The notes beneath the pieces were generated by a model. It saw only the letters and a list, made by a program, of their open reading frames with translations. It made no database searches and was not told the DNA's origin. Positions 8,624-16,453 of a DNA stretch of 64,000 nucleotides are shown piece by piece. The position numbers and the translations under genes were made by a program. Every line of letters begins with the position of its first letter. The first letter of the stretch is position 1. The DNA comes from Caulobacter sp. CCUG 60055 (GTDB lineage Bacteria; Pseudomonadota; Alphaproteobacteria; Caulobacterales; Caulobacteraceae). The stretch covers positions 372,001 to 436,000 of the forward strand of contig NZ_PUIC01000001.1 in assembly GCF_022750545.1 (NCBI RefSeq), given 5' to 3'.

Positions 8624-8638
8624 TGGAACGACGTTCCA
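8624..8638. promoter_or_regulatory. TetR operator copy 2
   Basis: A perfect 15-bp palindrome, TGGAACG-A-CGTTCCA, with the same half-site as the copy at 8599-8613. Two copies between divergent repressor and enzyme genes suggest that the TetR protein encoded at 8659 binds here and controls both directions. Confidence 0.82.
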
Positions 8639-8658
8639 TTCATGTCAAGATCACGCTC

Positions 8659-9330
8659 ATGGCCACACTGACTCAACGGACCGAACGGCGGGCGAACGCG
8701 CTTTCGAAGGAACGCATCGTCGAAGCCGCCATCGAAATTCTCGACGCCGACGGGGAGGGCGCCCTGACCTTCCGGGCGCTCGCGGCGCGCCTGAAGACCG
8801 GGAGCGGCGCGATCTACTGGCACGTCGCCGACAAGAGCGAGCTGCTCGCGGCGGCCGCGGACCAACTCGTCGCCGGCCTGACGACCGGCGCGAAGACGGA
8901 TTTACCGCCGCGCGAGGTGATCCGCGCGTTGGCCCTCGGGGTCTTCGACGTCATCGACGCCCACCCTTGGATAGGCGGGCAGCTTTCCCGCGACCCCTGG
9001 CAGCACGCAGTCCTGCGGATACTGGAGGGGGTGGGCGCGCAGGTTCAGGCGCTCGGCGTTCCAAGGCCTATCCAGTTCAACGCCACGACCGCGATCTTGA
9101 GCTTCATTCTCGGCCTGGCCGGTCAGTATGCGGCCGGTGCCCGCTTTTTCGCGAGCGGCTCGGATCGGGCGACGCTCCTCGGGGCCATCGCCGACAAATG
9201 GGAGCGGCTCGACCCCGTGGCCTATCCGTTCGTGCGACAGGTGGCGGCGCAGTTGCCCGAGCACGACGACCGCGAGCAATTCCTCGCCGGCGTCGACCTC
9301 ATCCTCGCCGGCATCGAGACCGTCAGATAG
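8659..9330 (+). CDS. TetR-family transcriptional repressor
   Basis: A 223-residue regulator. The N-terminal HTH (about residues 15-65) has RIVEAAIEILDADGEGALTF and LKTGSGAIYWHVADKSELL, the TetR pattern with the W-H-V-x-D-K-x-E-L-L recognition segment. The C-terminal domain is longer than in many family members and resembles the TetR_C class (LALGVFDVIDAHPWIGGQL). The ATG at 8659 was chosen because an upstream frame (from 8569) would run through the two operators. It probably represses itself and the divergent monooxygenase pair. Confidence 0.9.
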   Translation: MATLTQRTERRANALSKERIVEAAIEILDADGEGALTFRALAARLKTGSGAIYWHVADKSELLAAAADQLVAGLTTGAKTDLPPREVIRALALGVFDVIDAHPWIGGQLSRDPWQHAVLRILEGVGAQVQALGVPRPIQFNATTAILSFILGLAGQYAAGARFFASGSDRATLLGAIADKWERLDPVAYPFVRQVAAQLPEHDDREQFLAGVDLILAGIETVR

Positions 9331-9360
9331 GCGGCCGTCCGGCGCGAACGGGGCGGGGCC

Positions 9361-10125
9361 CTAGCCGCGGTAGATCGAGAACCCGCCGTCGACCAGGACC
9401 GCCGTTCCGGTCATGAAGCTTGAGGCCTCGGAGACCAGGTGCAGGGCAGAGCGGGCGATCTCCTCGGGGGTGGCCAGCCGTCGCAGGGCGTGCAGCCCTT
9501 CGATATAGGCCCGGCTCTCGGGCGTGTTGGCCACTTGACGCCCCATCGGGGTGTCCGTGCCGCCCGGCAGCAGGGCGTTGGCCCGGACGCCCGCGCCGCC
9601 GAATTCGGCGGCGATGACCTGGGTCAGGCCGATCAGCCCGGCCTTGGCGGCGGCGTAGGCGGCCAGTCCCTGGAAGCCGACCGTATGGCCGACGAAGGTC
9701 GAGGTGAACAGCAAGGCGCCGCCGCCGCGTTCGATCATGGCCGGAATCTGCCGGCGGGCGCAGAGGAAGGCGCTGGTGAGGTTGGTCTCTATGGTCTCGC
9801 GCCAGGCGTCCGCGTCGATCTCCGGCGTCGGGGCGACGGCGCCCGTGGCGCCGGCGTTGTTGAAGGCGATGTCGAGGCCGCCGAACCGCTCGACGGCCAG
9901 ATCGACCAGCGCCGCTGAGAGGGCCTCATTGCGGATGTCGCCGGCGATGGCCGCGGCTTCGCCGCCGGCCGACCGGATTTCGGCCAGCAGAGCGTCCAGC
10001 TCGGCCTGACGCCGGCCGGTCGCCACCACCTTGGCGCCTTCGGCCGCGAACAGCCTGGCCGCCGCCCGACCGATCCCCGAGGTGGCGCCGGTGACGATCG
10101 CCACCTTCCGCTCCAACTGTCCCAT
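9361..10125 (-). CDS. SDR-family NAD(P)-dependent oxidoreductase
   Basis: A complete classical short-chain dehydrogenase of 254 residues. The cofactor motif is TGATSGIGRAAARLFAAEG, followed by NNAG (in AFNNAGATG), the catalytic Ser in LLFTSTFVG, Tyr-Lys in AAYAAAKAGLIGL and the C-terminal MTGTAVLVDGGFS. A TGRR segment after the second strand (VVATGRRQAEL) favours NADP(H). The substrate is unknown. It converges with the TetR gene and is divergent from the small secreted protein at 10310. Confidence 0.88.
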   Translation of the reverse strand: MGQLERKVAIVTGATSGIGRAAARLFAAEGAKVVATGRRQAELDALLAEIRSAGGEAAAIAGDIRNEALSAALVDLAVERFGGLDIAFNNAGATGAVAPTPEIDADAWRETIETNLTSAFLCARRQIPAMIERGGGALLFTSTFVGHTVGFQGLAAYAAAKAGLIGLTQVIAAEFGGAGVRANALLPGGTDTPMGRQVANTPESRAYIEGLHALRRLATPEEIARSALHLVSEASSFMTGTAVLVDGGFSIYRG

Positions 10126-10309
10126 GATGCGCGCTCCGTTGTTGACCGGAGGGCTTAGTGACGTCCGCGACGCCGATCCGACACCCGTATCTTGCGGTTC
10201 GCCGGCCGCTCATAATTCTACCCTGAGGGGAATTTCACCCTTTATAGTTTAAGGCAATGGTGGAGACTGCCCGTTGCGGGCGTCGGCCCGCGCAGAAGGG
10301 CGAACCATC

Positions 10310-10750
10310 ATGAAACACCTGCTCCTGGCCGCGGCCGTCCTGGCCGGCGGCGTCGCGACCGCCCAGGCCGCCTCGGCGTCCCCCATCGTTTCGCTGATCC
10401 TGAAGAACCAGGGCGCGGCGTCGATCAGCGCCACGGACGATCTGGGAATCTTCTCCACCCAGCCCAAGGTCGTCGCGGCCATGGGGCAGGGAACAGGCTC
10501 AAAGAACTTCTCGGGCGACGTCTACAGCAACGTCACGGTGTTCGACACGTTGTCCAACGCCAGCTGCACGTTCCACACCCAGTCGGTGTACAGCAGCTTC
10601 TACGGTCACTACCAGATCACCGCGACGACGCCGGTTTCGCGCAACGCCACCGACGGCAGCGGCCGCGCCGCGACCTGCGGTCAGACCTTCACCTATCGCT
10701 ACGCCCTGTCGGGGGATTACGATTCGACGATGACCGTCTCGTTCCACTGA
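10310..10750 (+). CDS. Small secreted protein of unknown function
   Basis: A 146-residue protein with a clear Sec signal peptide (MKHLLLAAAVLAGGVATAQA, cleavage after AQA). The mature part has two well-spaced Cys residues (in NASCTFHTQ and AATCGQTF) that may form a disulfide and is rich in Ser/Thr/Tyr, consistent with a small beta-sandwich. The SD AGAAGGG precedes the chosen ATG; an upstream in-frame start at 10274 would put residues ahead of the signal. I do not recognise the family. Confidence 0.68.
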   Translation: MKHLLLAAAVLAGGVATAQAASASPIVSLILKNQGAASISATDDLGIFSTQPKVVAAMGQGTGSKNFSGDVYSNVTVFDTLSNASCTFHTQSVYSSFYGHYQITATTPVSRNATDGSGRAATCGQTFTYRYALSGDYDSTMTVSFH

Positions 10751-10756
10751 GGCGAT

Positions 10757-10787
10757 CCTGGCGGAGCGGGCGGTCCGCTGCGCCAGG
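10757..10787. terminator. Hairpin between convergent genes
   Basis: Arms CCTGGCG (10757-10763) and CGCCAGG (10781-10787) pair. After a single G/G mismatch, AGCGG pairs with CCGCT around a 5-base loop. It sits exactly between convergent genes ending at 10750 and 10792 and lacks a T-run. Confidence 0.5.
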
Positions 10788-10791
10788 GCCT

Positions 10792-11193
10792 TCAGCGCGT
10801 GGGCGGCCGCGCCAGCAGGCGCTCGGCCAGTCGCTCCATGTCGGCGACGAACCAGACGACACGTCCGCGATCGGCCTCGCGGACGAAATCGGCGAGCGCG
10901 CCGCTGGCGGCGGTCCATCGCGAGACGTCGCCGACCACGGCCAGCAGGAAGCCGTAGTTGGCGAATTTCTGGGTGATGGCTCCCGCCAGCCCGGTCCTCA
11001 GCTGGAAGAACGCCGGCGGCAGGCGGATCGCCGGCACGGCGACCGCGGCCACGTCCAGTCCGAACGCGTCGCCGATCAGGTCGGTCGCCCGGCTCTCGGC
11101 GTCTATCAGCGGCCCGTCATCCGGGCAGACCATCACCCGAACCCCGGCGAGGACCGCCACGCCGTCGGAGACCGCATGCCGGGCGGCGGTCAC
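10792..11193 (-). CDS. DUF4180 domain protein
   Basis: A 133-residue protein matching DUF4180 by its layout: DGPLIDAESRATDLIGDAFG, then AIRLPPAFFQLRTGLAGAIT, then FANYGFLLAVVGDVSRW. The function of the family is not established. The start is a GTG whose first base lies just outside the upstream stop, giving a GTGA overlap with the HTH gene (11190-11606), so translation is probably coupled. No ATG is available in frame near that position. Confidence 0.75.
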   Translation of the reverse strand: MTAARHAVSDGVAVLAGVRVMVCPDDGPLIDAESRATDLIGDAFGLDVAAVAVPAIRLPPAFFQLRTGLAGAITQKFANYGFLLAVVGDVSRWTAASGALADFVREADRGRVVWFVADMERLAERLLARPPTR

Positions 11194-11606
11194 GACAGGG
11201 CTTCCAGCAGGGCGGCCAGGGTCTGCAACACCGCCGCCGCGTCGGCCGGGGCGGCGATGACCACCACCTTCAGTCGCCGCCGCGCCGGATCGAATGCGGT
11301 TTCGAGCCGCACGGCCTCCGGCCGCGCTTCGCGACCGACCAAGGTCGCGGTCAGCGCCGTCGCCAGGCGGTCGGCCTTGTCGGCGGGGATGTCCGGAACA
11401 TCGACGATGCTGGTCGACAGCGCCTGGAGGGGAGTGCGCGCGCGGTCCTGACCGATCAGGGCCTCGAAATCGCTCCTCAGGATGCGATAGGCCTTGCCGA
11501 AGCGGACCGCACGCAGGCGGCCGTCGTGAATGAAACGCAGCACGGTCTTGGGATGCAGGTCCAGCCGGGCGGCGACCTGTTCGACCGTATAGACCTCGTC
11601 CGACAT
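11190..11606 (-). CDS. Excisionase-type HTH DNA-binding protein
   Basis: This 138-residue protein begins EVYTVEQVAARLDLHPKTV and continues RFIHDGRLRAVRFGKAYRI. This is the MerR-like winged helix found in the excisionase/'helix-turn-helix domain' family, where a K-A-Y-R-I or similar strand follows recognition. The C-terminal 80 residues are a separate small domain with strands (RLKVVVIAAPADAAAVL). It is translationally coupled to the DUF4180 gene, so it may regulate that protein or act with it. The small palindrome CGCA-AAA-TGCG at 11648-11658 lies 42 bp upstream and could be its own operator. Confidence 0.8.
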   Translation of the reverse strand: MSDEVYTVEQVAARLDLHPKTVLRFIHDGRLRAVRFGKAYRILRSDFEALIGQDRARTPLQALSTSIVDVPDIPADKADRLATALTATLVGREARPEAVRLETAFDPARRRLKVVVIAAPADAAAVLQTLAALLEALS

Positions 11607-11792
11607 CGCTTGTCAGGCTATAATTATCCACATTAGTCTCTATATATCGCAAAATGCGGAATAATAAAGGCGATCTCGCTAGGCGATGCGGACGCCATCG
11701 CGGCGCAAGCTTCGCTTAACCAATCCTAAAAACTCCTTGTTCACCCTTCGGCGTGCCGGCGGCGGCGGTTCGCCGCCCGATGGGAGGCGCGA

Positions 11793-12710
11793 GTGCTCGC
11801 TGCGACCTCGAAGCGATCCAGCCTGACGCTCGCCGTCGCCTGCCTGGGCGCATTGGCTCTGGCGGCCTGCGCGACGACATCGCCGCCGCCGCGATCGACC
11901 GCCCAGCAAGCCAAGACCAAGGCCAAGCGCGTCGCCAACCCGCAGTCGGGCGGACGCTATATGGTGGGCTCGCCGTACCAGGTCGGCGGCGTCTGGTACG
12001 TGCCCTCCGAGCAGCCGAACTACGACAAGACCGGCGTCGCGTCCTGGTATGGCGAGCCGTTCCACAATCGCCGCACCGCCAACGGCGAGACGTTCGACAT
12101 GTTCACGCCGTCGGCCGCCCACACCACCTTGCCGCTGCCGAGCATCGTCGAGGTGACCAATCTCGACAACGGCCGCCGGATTCAGGTGCGGGTCAACGAC
12201 CGGGGCCCCTTCTACGGCGGACGCATCATCGACCTGTCCAGGGCCGCCGCCGACGAGCTCGGCTTCTTCAACAAGGGCACGGCGCGGGTTCGGGTGCGCT
12301 ATGTCGGCCCGGCGCCGCTGATCCCGTCGACCGCGCGGCCGCAGCTGGCGATGAACGAGCGCCGCCCGCCCGCCGCCGCTCCCCCGCCGCCGCCTCAACC
12401 CGCGCCCCAGCCGACCCAGATCGTGTCTGGGCCGCCGCCCGCGCCCGTCCCCGCGCCTTCGCCAGCCGCGCCGGCGGGAGCCTTCGCCATCCAGGCCGGC
12501 TCCTTCTCCAGTCGCGACAACGCCGAGCGGGCGGTCGCCCAGCTTTCGGTGGCGGGGCAGGCGGTGATCCGCCCCATCGTGCGCGGGGGCTCGACGCTCT
12601 ATCGCGTGGTGGTGATGGGCGGCTGGGCCGACGAGGCCAAGGCCGCCGCCGCCTTGCCGGGCGTCGCGGCGGCCGGCTTCGCCGACGCCCGGGTGGTTCC
12701 CGGCTTCTGA
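11793..12710 (+). CDS. rlpA: RlpA-family septal ring lytic transglycosylase with SPOR domain
   Basis: A 305-residue lipoprotein. The signal ends in LALAAC. The double-psi beta-barrel RlpA domain (about residues 75-165) includes GVASWYGEPFHNRRTANGE and VRVNDRGPFYGGRIIDLS. A Pro-rich linker (about 185-225) leads to a C-terminal SPOR domain (about 228-305; FAIQAGSFSSRDNAERAVAQ), which binds denuded septal glycan. The start is GTG, chosen because GGGAGG lies 5 bases upstream and the lipobox fits. It is the first gene of a co-directional run with tmk and holB. In many alphaproteobacteria a D,D-carboxypeptidase gene follows rlpA; here tmk follows directly. Confidence 0.9.
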   Translation: MLAATSKRSSLTLAVACLGALALAACATTSPPPRSTAQQAKTKAKRVANPQSGGRYMVGSPYQVGGVWYVPSEQPNYDKTGVASWYGEPFHNRRTANGETFDMFTPSAAHTTLPLPSIVEVTNLDNGRRIQVRVNDRGPFYGGRIIDLSRAAADELGFFNKGTARVRVRYVGPAPLIPSTARPQLAMNERRPPAAAPPPPPQPAPQPTQIVSGPPPAPVPAPSPAAPAGAFAIQAGSFSSRDNAERAVAQLSVAGQAVIRPIVRGGSTLYRVVVMGGWADEAKAAAALPGVAAAGFADARVVPGF

Positions 12711-12774
12711 CCGCCGGCTTTGACGCGTCGGGCCTTGCGCGCCAGACCTTGCACGAACGCGCGAACCAGCCAAT

Positions 12775-13419
12775 GTGAGGCCCGTGGCGCGCGGTCGGTT
12801 CATAACATTCGAGGGCGGGGAAGGGGGTGGCAAGTCCACCCAGGTCCGGCTGCTGGCCGAACGTCTCGCCAGCCTCGTCTCCGAGGTGACGACAACCCGC
12901 GAGCCGGGCGGCTCGCCCGGGGCGGAAAGCATCCGCGCCCTGCTGGTCGACGGTCCGCCGGAACGTTGGTCGTCCCTGACCGAGACCTTGCTGATGTACG
13001 CCGCCCGCGCCGACCACGTCGAACGGGTCATCCGTCCAGCCTTGGCGCGCGGCGCCTGGGTGGTCTGCGACCGCTTCCATGACTCCACCCGCGCCTATCA
13101 GGGCGCCGGCGGCGGCGCGCCCCAGGATCTGATCGGCCAGTTGGAGACCTCGGTGCTGGGCTCCACGCGGCCCGATCTCACCCTGATCCTGGACCTTCCG
13201 GTGGAGGCCGGCCTCGCCCGCGCCGCCGCGCGGGGCGGCGGGGAGGCCCGTTTCGAGGCCAAGGGCCTGGCTTTCCATCAAAGGCTGCGCGAGGGCTTCC
13301 TGGCCATAGCCGCCGCCGAACCCGAGCGGTGCGTGGTCCTCGACGCCTCGGCCGCGCCCGACCACGTCGCCGATCTGGTCTGGGAGACGGTGCGCGCGCG
13401 GCTGGACCCGCCGCGATGA
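12775..13419 (+). CDS. tmk: Thymidylate kinase
   Basis: A 214-residue dTMP kinase that converts dTMP to dTDP in the cytoplasm. The P-loop is in FEGGEGGGKSTQ, the TREPGGSPGAE motif is the substrate-binding segment, and VCDRFHDSTRAYQG is the DRY/H-like motif. The lid region contains R-A-A-A-R-G. The start is GTG at 12775; an alternative GTG lies three codons later. The stop overlaps the holB ATG (ATGA), so the two are translationally coupled. Confidence 0.95.
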   Translation: MRPVARGRFITFEGGEGGGKSTQVRLLAERLASLVSEVTTTREPGGSPGAESIRALLVDGPPERWSSLTETLLMYAARADHVERVIRPALARGAWVVCDRFHDSTRAYQGAGGGAPQDLIGQLETSVLGSTRPDLTLILDLPVEAGLARAAARGGGEARFEAKGLAFHQRLREGFLAIAAAEPERCVVLDASAAPDHVADLVWETVRARLDPPR

Positions 13420-14423
13420 CCGCCACGGCCGAGACCCCGCATCCCCGCGACGTGTTCGACTACAAGGACGGCTCCGGCGCCGAGCAGGCCTTCCTCGACG
13501 CTCAGGCGCGCGGACGCCTGCACCACGCCTGGCTGCTGTGCGGCCCCGAAGGCGTCGGCAAGGCCACCTTCGCCTACCGCGCCGCCCGCCGCCTGCTCGG
13601 CGCCGCGCCGGACCCGGCCCGGGGCTTGCTGGGCGCCGCCCCGAACGATCCGGTCTGCCGGCAGGTGGCCTCGCAGTCGCACCCCGACCTGCTGGTGCTG
13701 GAGCGCGCGGTCGAGGACGGCAAGACCAAGAAGTTCATCGCCGTCGACGACGCCCGCCGCATGCCGGAGTTCTTCTCCAAGGCGCCCGGCTCGGCGCCGT
13801 TCCGGGTAGCCATTATCGACTCCGTAGACGAGATGAACATCAACGCCGCCAACGCGGTGTTGAAGACTCTTGAGGAGCCGCCCGAACGCGGCGTCATCTT
13901 CCTGGTCTCCCACGCGCCGGGAAAGCTGCTGCCCACCATACGCTCGCGCTGCCGCCGGCTGACCTTCGCCAGTTGGAGCGAGGAGCGCGCCGCCGCCTTC
14001 GTGATCGACCGCACAGGTCTCGACGCCGACCGCGCCGCCAGGCTGGCTCAAATGGCGCGTGGCGCGCCGGGAAGGGCGCTGGCCCTCGCCCAACGCGGGG
14101 CGCTGGAGGTCGACCAGACCGTCGCCGACCTTTTGGGGAACCTGCCGGCGACGGACGAGGCGGCCTTGCTGGCCCTCGCCGACACCTTCCGAGGGGCGGA
14201 GGGCGCCGAACGGTTCGCCACCGTGCTCGAACGGCTGGCCGAACAGGTTCGCGAGCGCGCCCTGGCCGCCGCCACCGCGTCCGCCGGCGTGGCGGTTGAT
14301 CGCTGGGCCGCCCTGTGGGAGAGGCTGACGGCGCTGCCGGCCGAGGTCGACGCGGTCAATCTGGACCGCGCCGACGCGTTCTGGAGCGTGATCGCCGACC
14401 TCAAAGCCGCCGCACGGCTCTAG
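13416..14423 (+). CDS. holB: DNA polymerase III subunit delta'
   Basis: A 335-residue clamp-loader subunit. It shows the AAA+ walker A-like GPEGVGKATFAY (about residue 45), the sensor/arginine region VLKTLEEPPERGVIFLVSH, and SRC in TIRSRCRRL, which is shared by delta' and gamma/tau. The length and the tmk-holB pairing are standard. The ATG overlaps the tmk stop by 4 bases. Delta' opens the sliding clamp together with delta and tau. Confidence 0.93.
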   Translation: MTATAETPHPRDVFDYKDGSGAEQAFLDAQARGRLHHAWLLCGPEGVGKATFAYRAARRLLGAAPDPARGLLGAAPNDPVCRQVASQSHPDLLVLERAVEDGKTKKFIAVDDARRMPEFFSKAPGSAPFRVAIIDSVDEMNINAANAVLKTLEEPPERGVIFLVSHAPGKLLPTIRSRCRRLTFASWSEERAAAFVIDRTGLDADRAARLAQMARGAPGRALALAQRGALEVDQTVADLLGNLPATDEAALLALADTFRGAEGAERFATVLERLAEQVRERALAAATASAGVAVDRWAALWERLTALPAEVDAVNLDRADAFWSVIADLKAAARL

Positions 14424-14438
14424 CCGCCCCGGATCGCC

Positions 14439-15218
14439 ATGCTCATCGACAGCCACGTCAACCTGCACGCGCCGCAGTTCGCCGAAGACCAGGCGGAGGT
14501 CATCGCGCGGGCGCGCCAGGCGGGCGTGGCCCTGATGGTCACCATCTGCGACCGCGTCTCGGCCTTCGAGGCCGTGCACCAGATCGCCATGGCCCACGAC
14601 GACATCTGGTGCACCGTCGGAACACACCCGCACGAAGCCAAGGAAAATCCGGGCCTTATGGCCGAAAACCTGATCGCCCTGGCGCAACGCCCCAAGGTGG
14701 TCGGCATCGGCGAGGCCGGGCTCGATCTCTATTACAACCACAGCCCGATCGCCGTGCAGGAAGCGGTGTTCCGCCAGCACGTCGCCGCGGCCCGCGCCAC
14801 CGGTCTGCCGCTGGTGGTCCACACCCGCGACGCCGACGCGATGATGGCCGACATCCTGGAGGAGGAGCACGCCCGCGGCGCCTTCAAGATCCTGTTGCAC
14901 TGCTATACCGGCGGGGCGGAGCTGGCCGCCCGCGCGGCGGCGCTGGGGGCCTGGTTCTCGGTGTCCGGCATCGCCTCGTTCAAGGCGGCCGAGGACGTCC
15001 GGGCGGTGATTCGCGACATGCCGGCCGACAGGATCATCGTCGAGACAGACTGTCCCTACCTCGCCCCGGTTCCGATGCGCGGCCGACGCAACGAACCGGC
15101 GTTCCTGCCGCACGTGCTGGCCAAGCTCGCCGAAATTCGCGGCTGGAGCGCCGCCGAGGCCGAGGCCCGGACGGAGAGCGCGTTCTTCGCCCTGTTCGAC
15201 CGAGTCGCCCGGCCATGA
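14439..15218 (+). CDS. tatD: TatD-family metal-dependent hydrolase
   Basis: This 259-residue TIM-barrel hydrolase begins MLIDSHVNLHAPQF. The usual D-x-H-x-H metal motif is D-S-H-V-N here, so the second His is Asn. The later motifs are normal: GEAGLDLYYN, LPLVVHTRDAD, LLHCYTGG and IIVETDCPYLAPVPMRG. TatD proteins are nucleases/esterases linked to DNA repair. In many alphaproteobacteria metG lies between holB and tatD; it is absent here, with only 15 bases between the genes. The stop overlaps the next ATG (ATGA). Confidence 0.9.
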   Translation: MLIDSHVNLHAPQFAEDQAEVIARARQAGVALMVTICDRVSAFEAVHQIAMAHDDIWCTVGTHPHEAKENPGLMAENLIALAQRPKVVGIGEAGLDLYYNHSPIAVQEAVFRQHVAAARATGLPLVVHTRDADAMMADILEEEHARGAFKILLHCYTGGAELAARAAALGAWFSVSGIASFKAAEDVRAVIRDMPADRIIVETDCPYLAPVPMRGRRNEPAFLPHVLAKLAEIRGWSAAEAEARTESAFFALFDRVARP

Positions 15219-16027
15219 GCGGCGTGCTGGAGTTCACCATCCTGGGCAGCGGCTCGTCCGGCGGCGTCCCGCGCGCCGACGGCGACTGGGGGGCGTGCGA
15301 CCCGGCCGATTCGCGCAACCGGCGCAGCCGATGCTCGCTGCTGGTCCGCCGGCTGTCGCCGGACGGCCCGGAGGAGGCGACCACGGTCCTGGTCGACACC
15401 GCGCCCGACCTGCGCCTGCAGACCGCCGAGGCGGGCGCCAGGCGCATCGACGCGGTGCTGTTCACCCACGACCACGCCGACCAGGCGCACGGGATCGACG
15501 ACCTGCGCGCCTTCGCCCAACGGCGGCGGCGGCGGATTCCCTGCTACATGGACGCGCCTACCCACCAGTCGCTCACCCGGCGCTTCAGCTACATCTTCGA
15601 GGGGGAAGGGGGCTATCCGGCCATCTGCGACGCCTGCGCCCTTCCGCCGCTCGGCCAGGCCTGGCGCATCGAGGGGCCGTCGGGCGCCGTTCCGGTGATC
15701 GGATTCGACCAGGATCATGGCGGGGTGCGCTCGGTCGGCTACCGCTTCGGCGACCTGGCCTATTCCAGCGACGTCGTCGACCTGCCCGATTCGGCGTTCG
15801 AGGTCCTGGCCGGCGTCGACGTCTGGATCGTCGACGCCTTGCGCGAGACGCCGCATCCGACCCACGCGCATGTCGACAAGGCCTTGCAGTGGATCGAGCG
15901 GGTGCGGCCGCGTCGCGCCATCCTGACCAATCTCCACATCGATCTCGACTACGCCCGGCTCGCCGCCCGGCTGCCGCCGGGGGTCGAGCCGGCCTTCGAC
16001 GGGTTGCGCCTGGAGTCGCCCGGCTAA
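15215..16027 (+). CDS. MBL-fold metallo-hydrolase (PhnP-like)
   Basis: A 270-residue metallo-beta-lactamase-fold protein. It opens with FTILGSGSSGGVPR and has the metal-binding FTHDHADQAHGIDD (HxHxDH), then FDQDHGGVRSVGYRF, LAYSSDVVDLP and a late His in ILTNLHIDLDY. It resembles PhnP/RNase-Z-like phosphodiesterases, which hydrolyse cyclic phosphodiesters. Its position directly after tatD, with a 4-base overlap, is a conserved alphaproteobacterial arrangement. Confidence 0.88.
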   Translation: MSGVLEFTILGSGSSGGVPRADGDWGACDPADSRNRRSRCSLLVRRLSPDGPEEATTVLVDTAPDLRLQTAEAGARRIDAVLFTHDHADQAHGIDDLRAFAQRRRRRIPCYMDAPTHQSLTRRFSYIFEGEGGYPAICDACALPPLGQAWRIEGPSGAVPVIGFDQDHGGVRSVGYRFGDLAYSSDVVDLPDSAFEVLAGVDVWIVDALRETPHPTHAHVDKALQWIERVRPRRAILTNLHIDLDYARLAARLPPGVEPAFDGLRLESPG

Positions 16028-16050
16028 AAAGGCGGTTTCCAGAGCCCCCG

Positions 16051-16071
16051 CAACCTGAAAGCGACAGGTTG
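16051..16071 (+). terminator. Possible terminator or attenuator hairpin
   Basis: Perfect 7-bp arms CAACCTG and CAGGTTG enclose the loop AAAGCGA, 24 bases after the MBL hydrolase stop. There is no T-run, so termination would have to be Rho-dependent or the hairpin has another role. Confidence 0.35.
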
Positions 16072-16202
16072 TCACAGAAGCGAAACACCGGCCCAGCCCC
16101 TTCAATGAGCGATAGAATTGCCTTGAGGCGTGAGCTATTCGGTGGCGTCATCACCAAGGGGCAGGGCGCAGGCCCTCCTCGTTTGCGTACGGAAGGTTGC
16201 GG

Positions 16203-16445
16203 ATGACCGACGACGAACTGCTGGATATTTTTGCGAGCGAAGCGCTGGTCGATCGGGCGTCGCTTGTCCGCGAAGCTTCCCTCGCCGATATCGGAATCTC
16301 GTCCCTGGACCTGATGAGCGTCCTGTTCGAGGTCGAAGAGAAGTACAATGTCCGCGTCGAAGAGGCGGACCTGGAAAACTGCAAGAATCTCGGCGATGTG
16401 CTGGACTATCTTAAGTCGCGCATCAACTCGCCGGCGGCGTCCTGA
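16203..16445 (+). CDS. Acyl carrier protein
   Basis: An 80-residue acidic carrier protein. DIGISSLDLMSVLFEVEEKY is the phosphopantetheine attachment region, with the Ser in I-S-S-L-D. The four-helix pattern and length fit ACPs. It is separated by 8 bases from a ketosynthase gene, so it is probably a dedicated carrier for a specialised acyl chain rather than the main fatty-acid ACP, whose usual neighbours fabG/fabD are absent. The SD GGAAGG lies 7 bases before the chosen ATG. Confidence 0.88.
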   Translation: MTDDELLDIFASEALVDRASLVREASLADIGISSLDLMSVLFEVEEKYNVRVEEADLENCKNLGDVLDYLKSRINSPAAS

Positions 16446-16453
16446 AAGACGAA

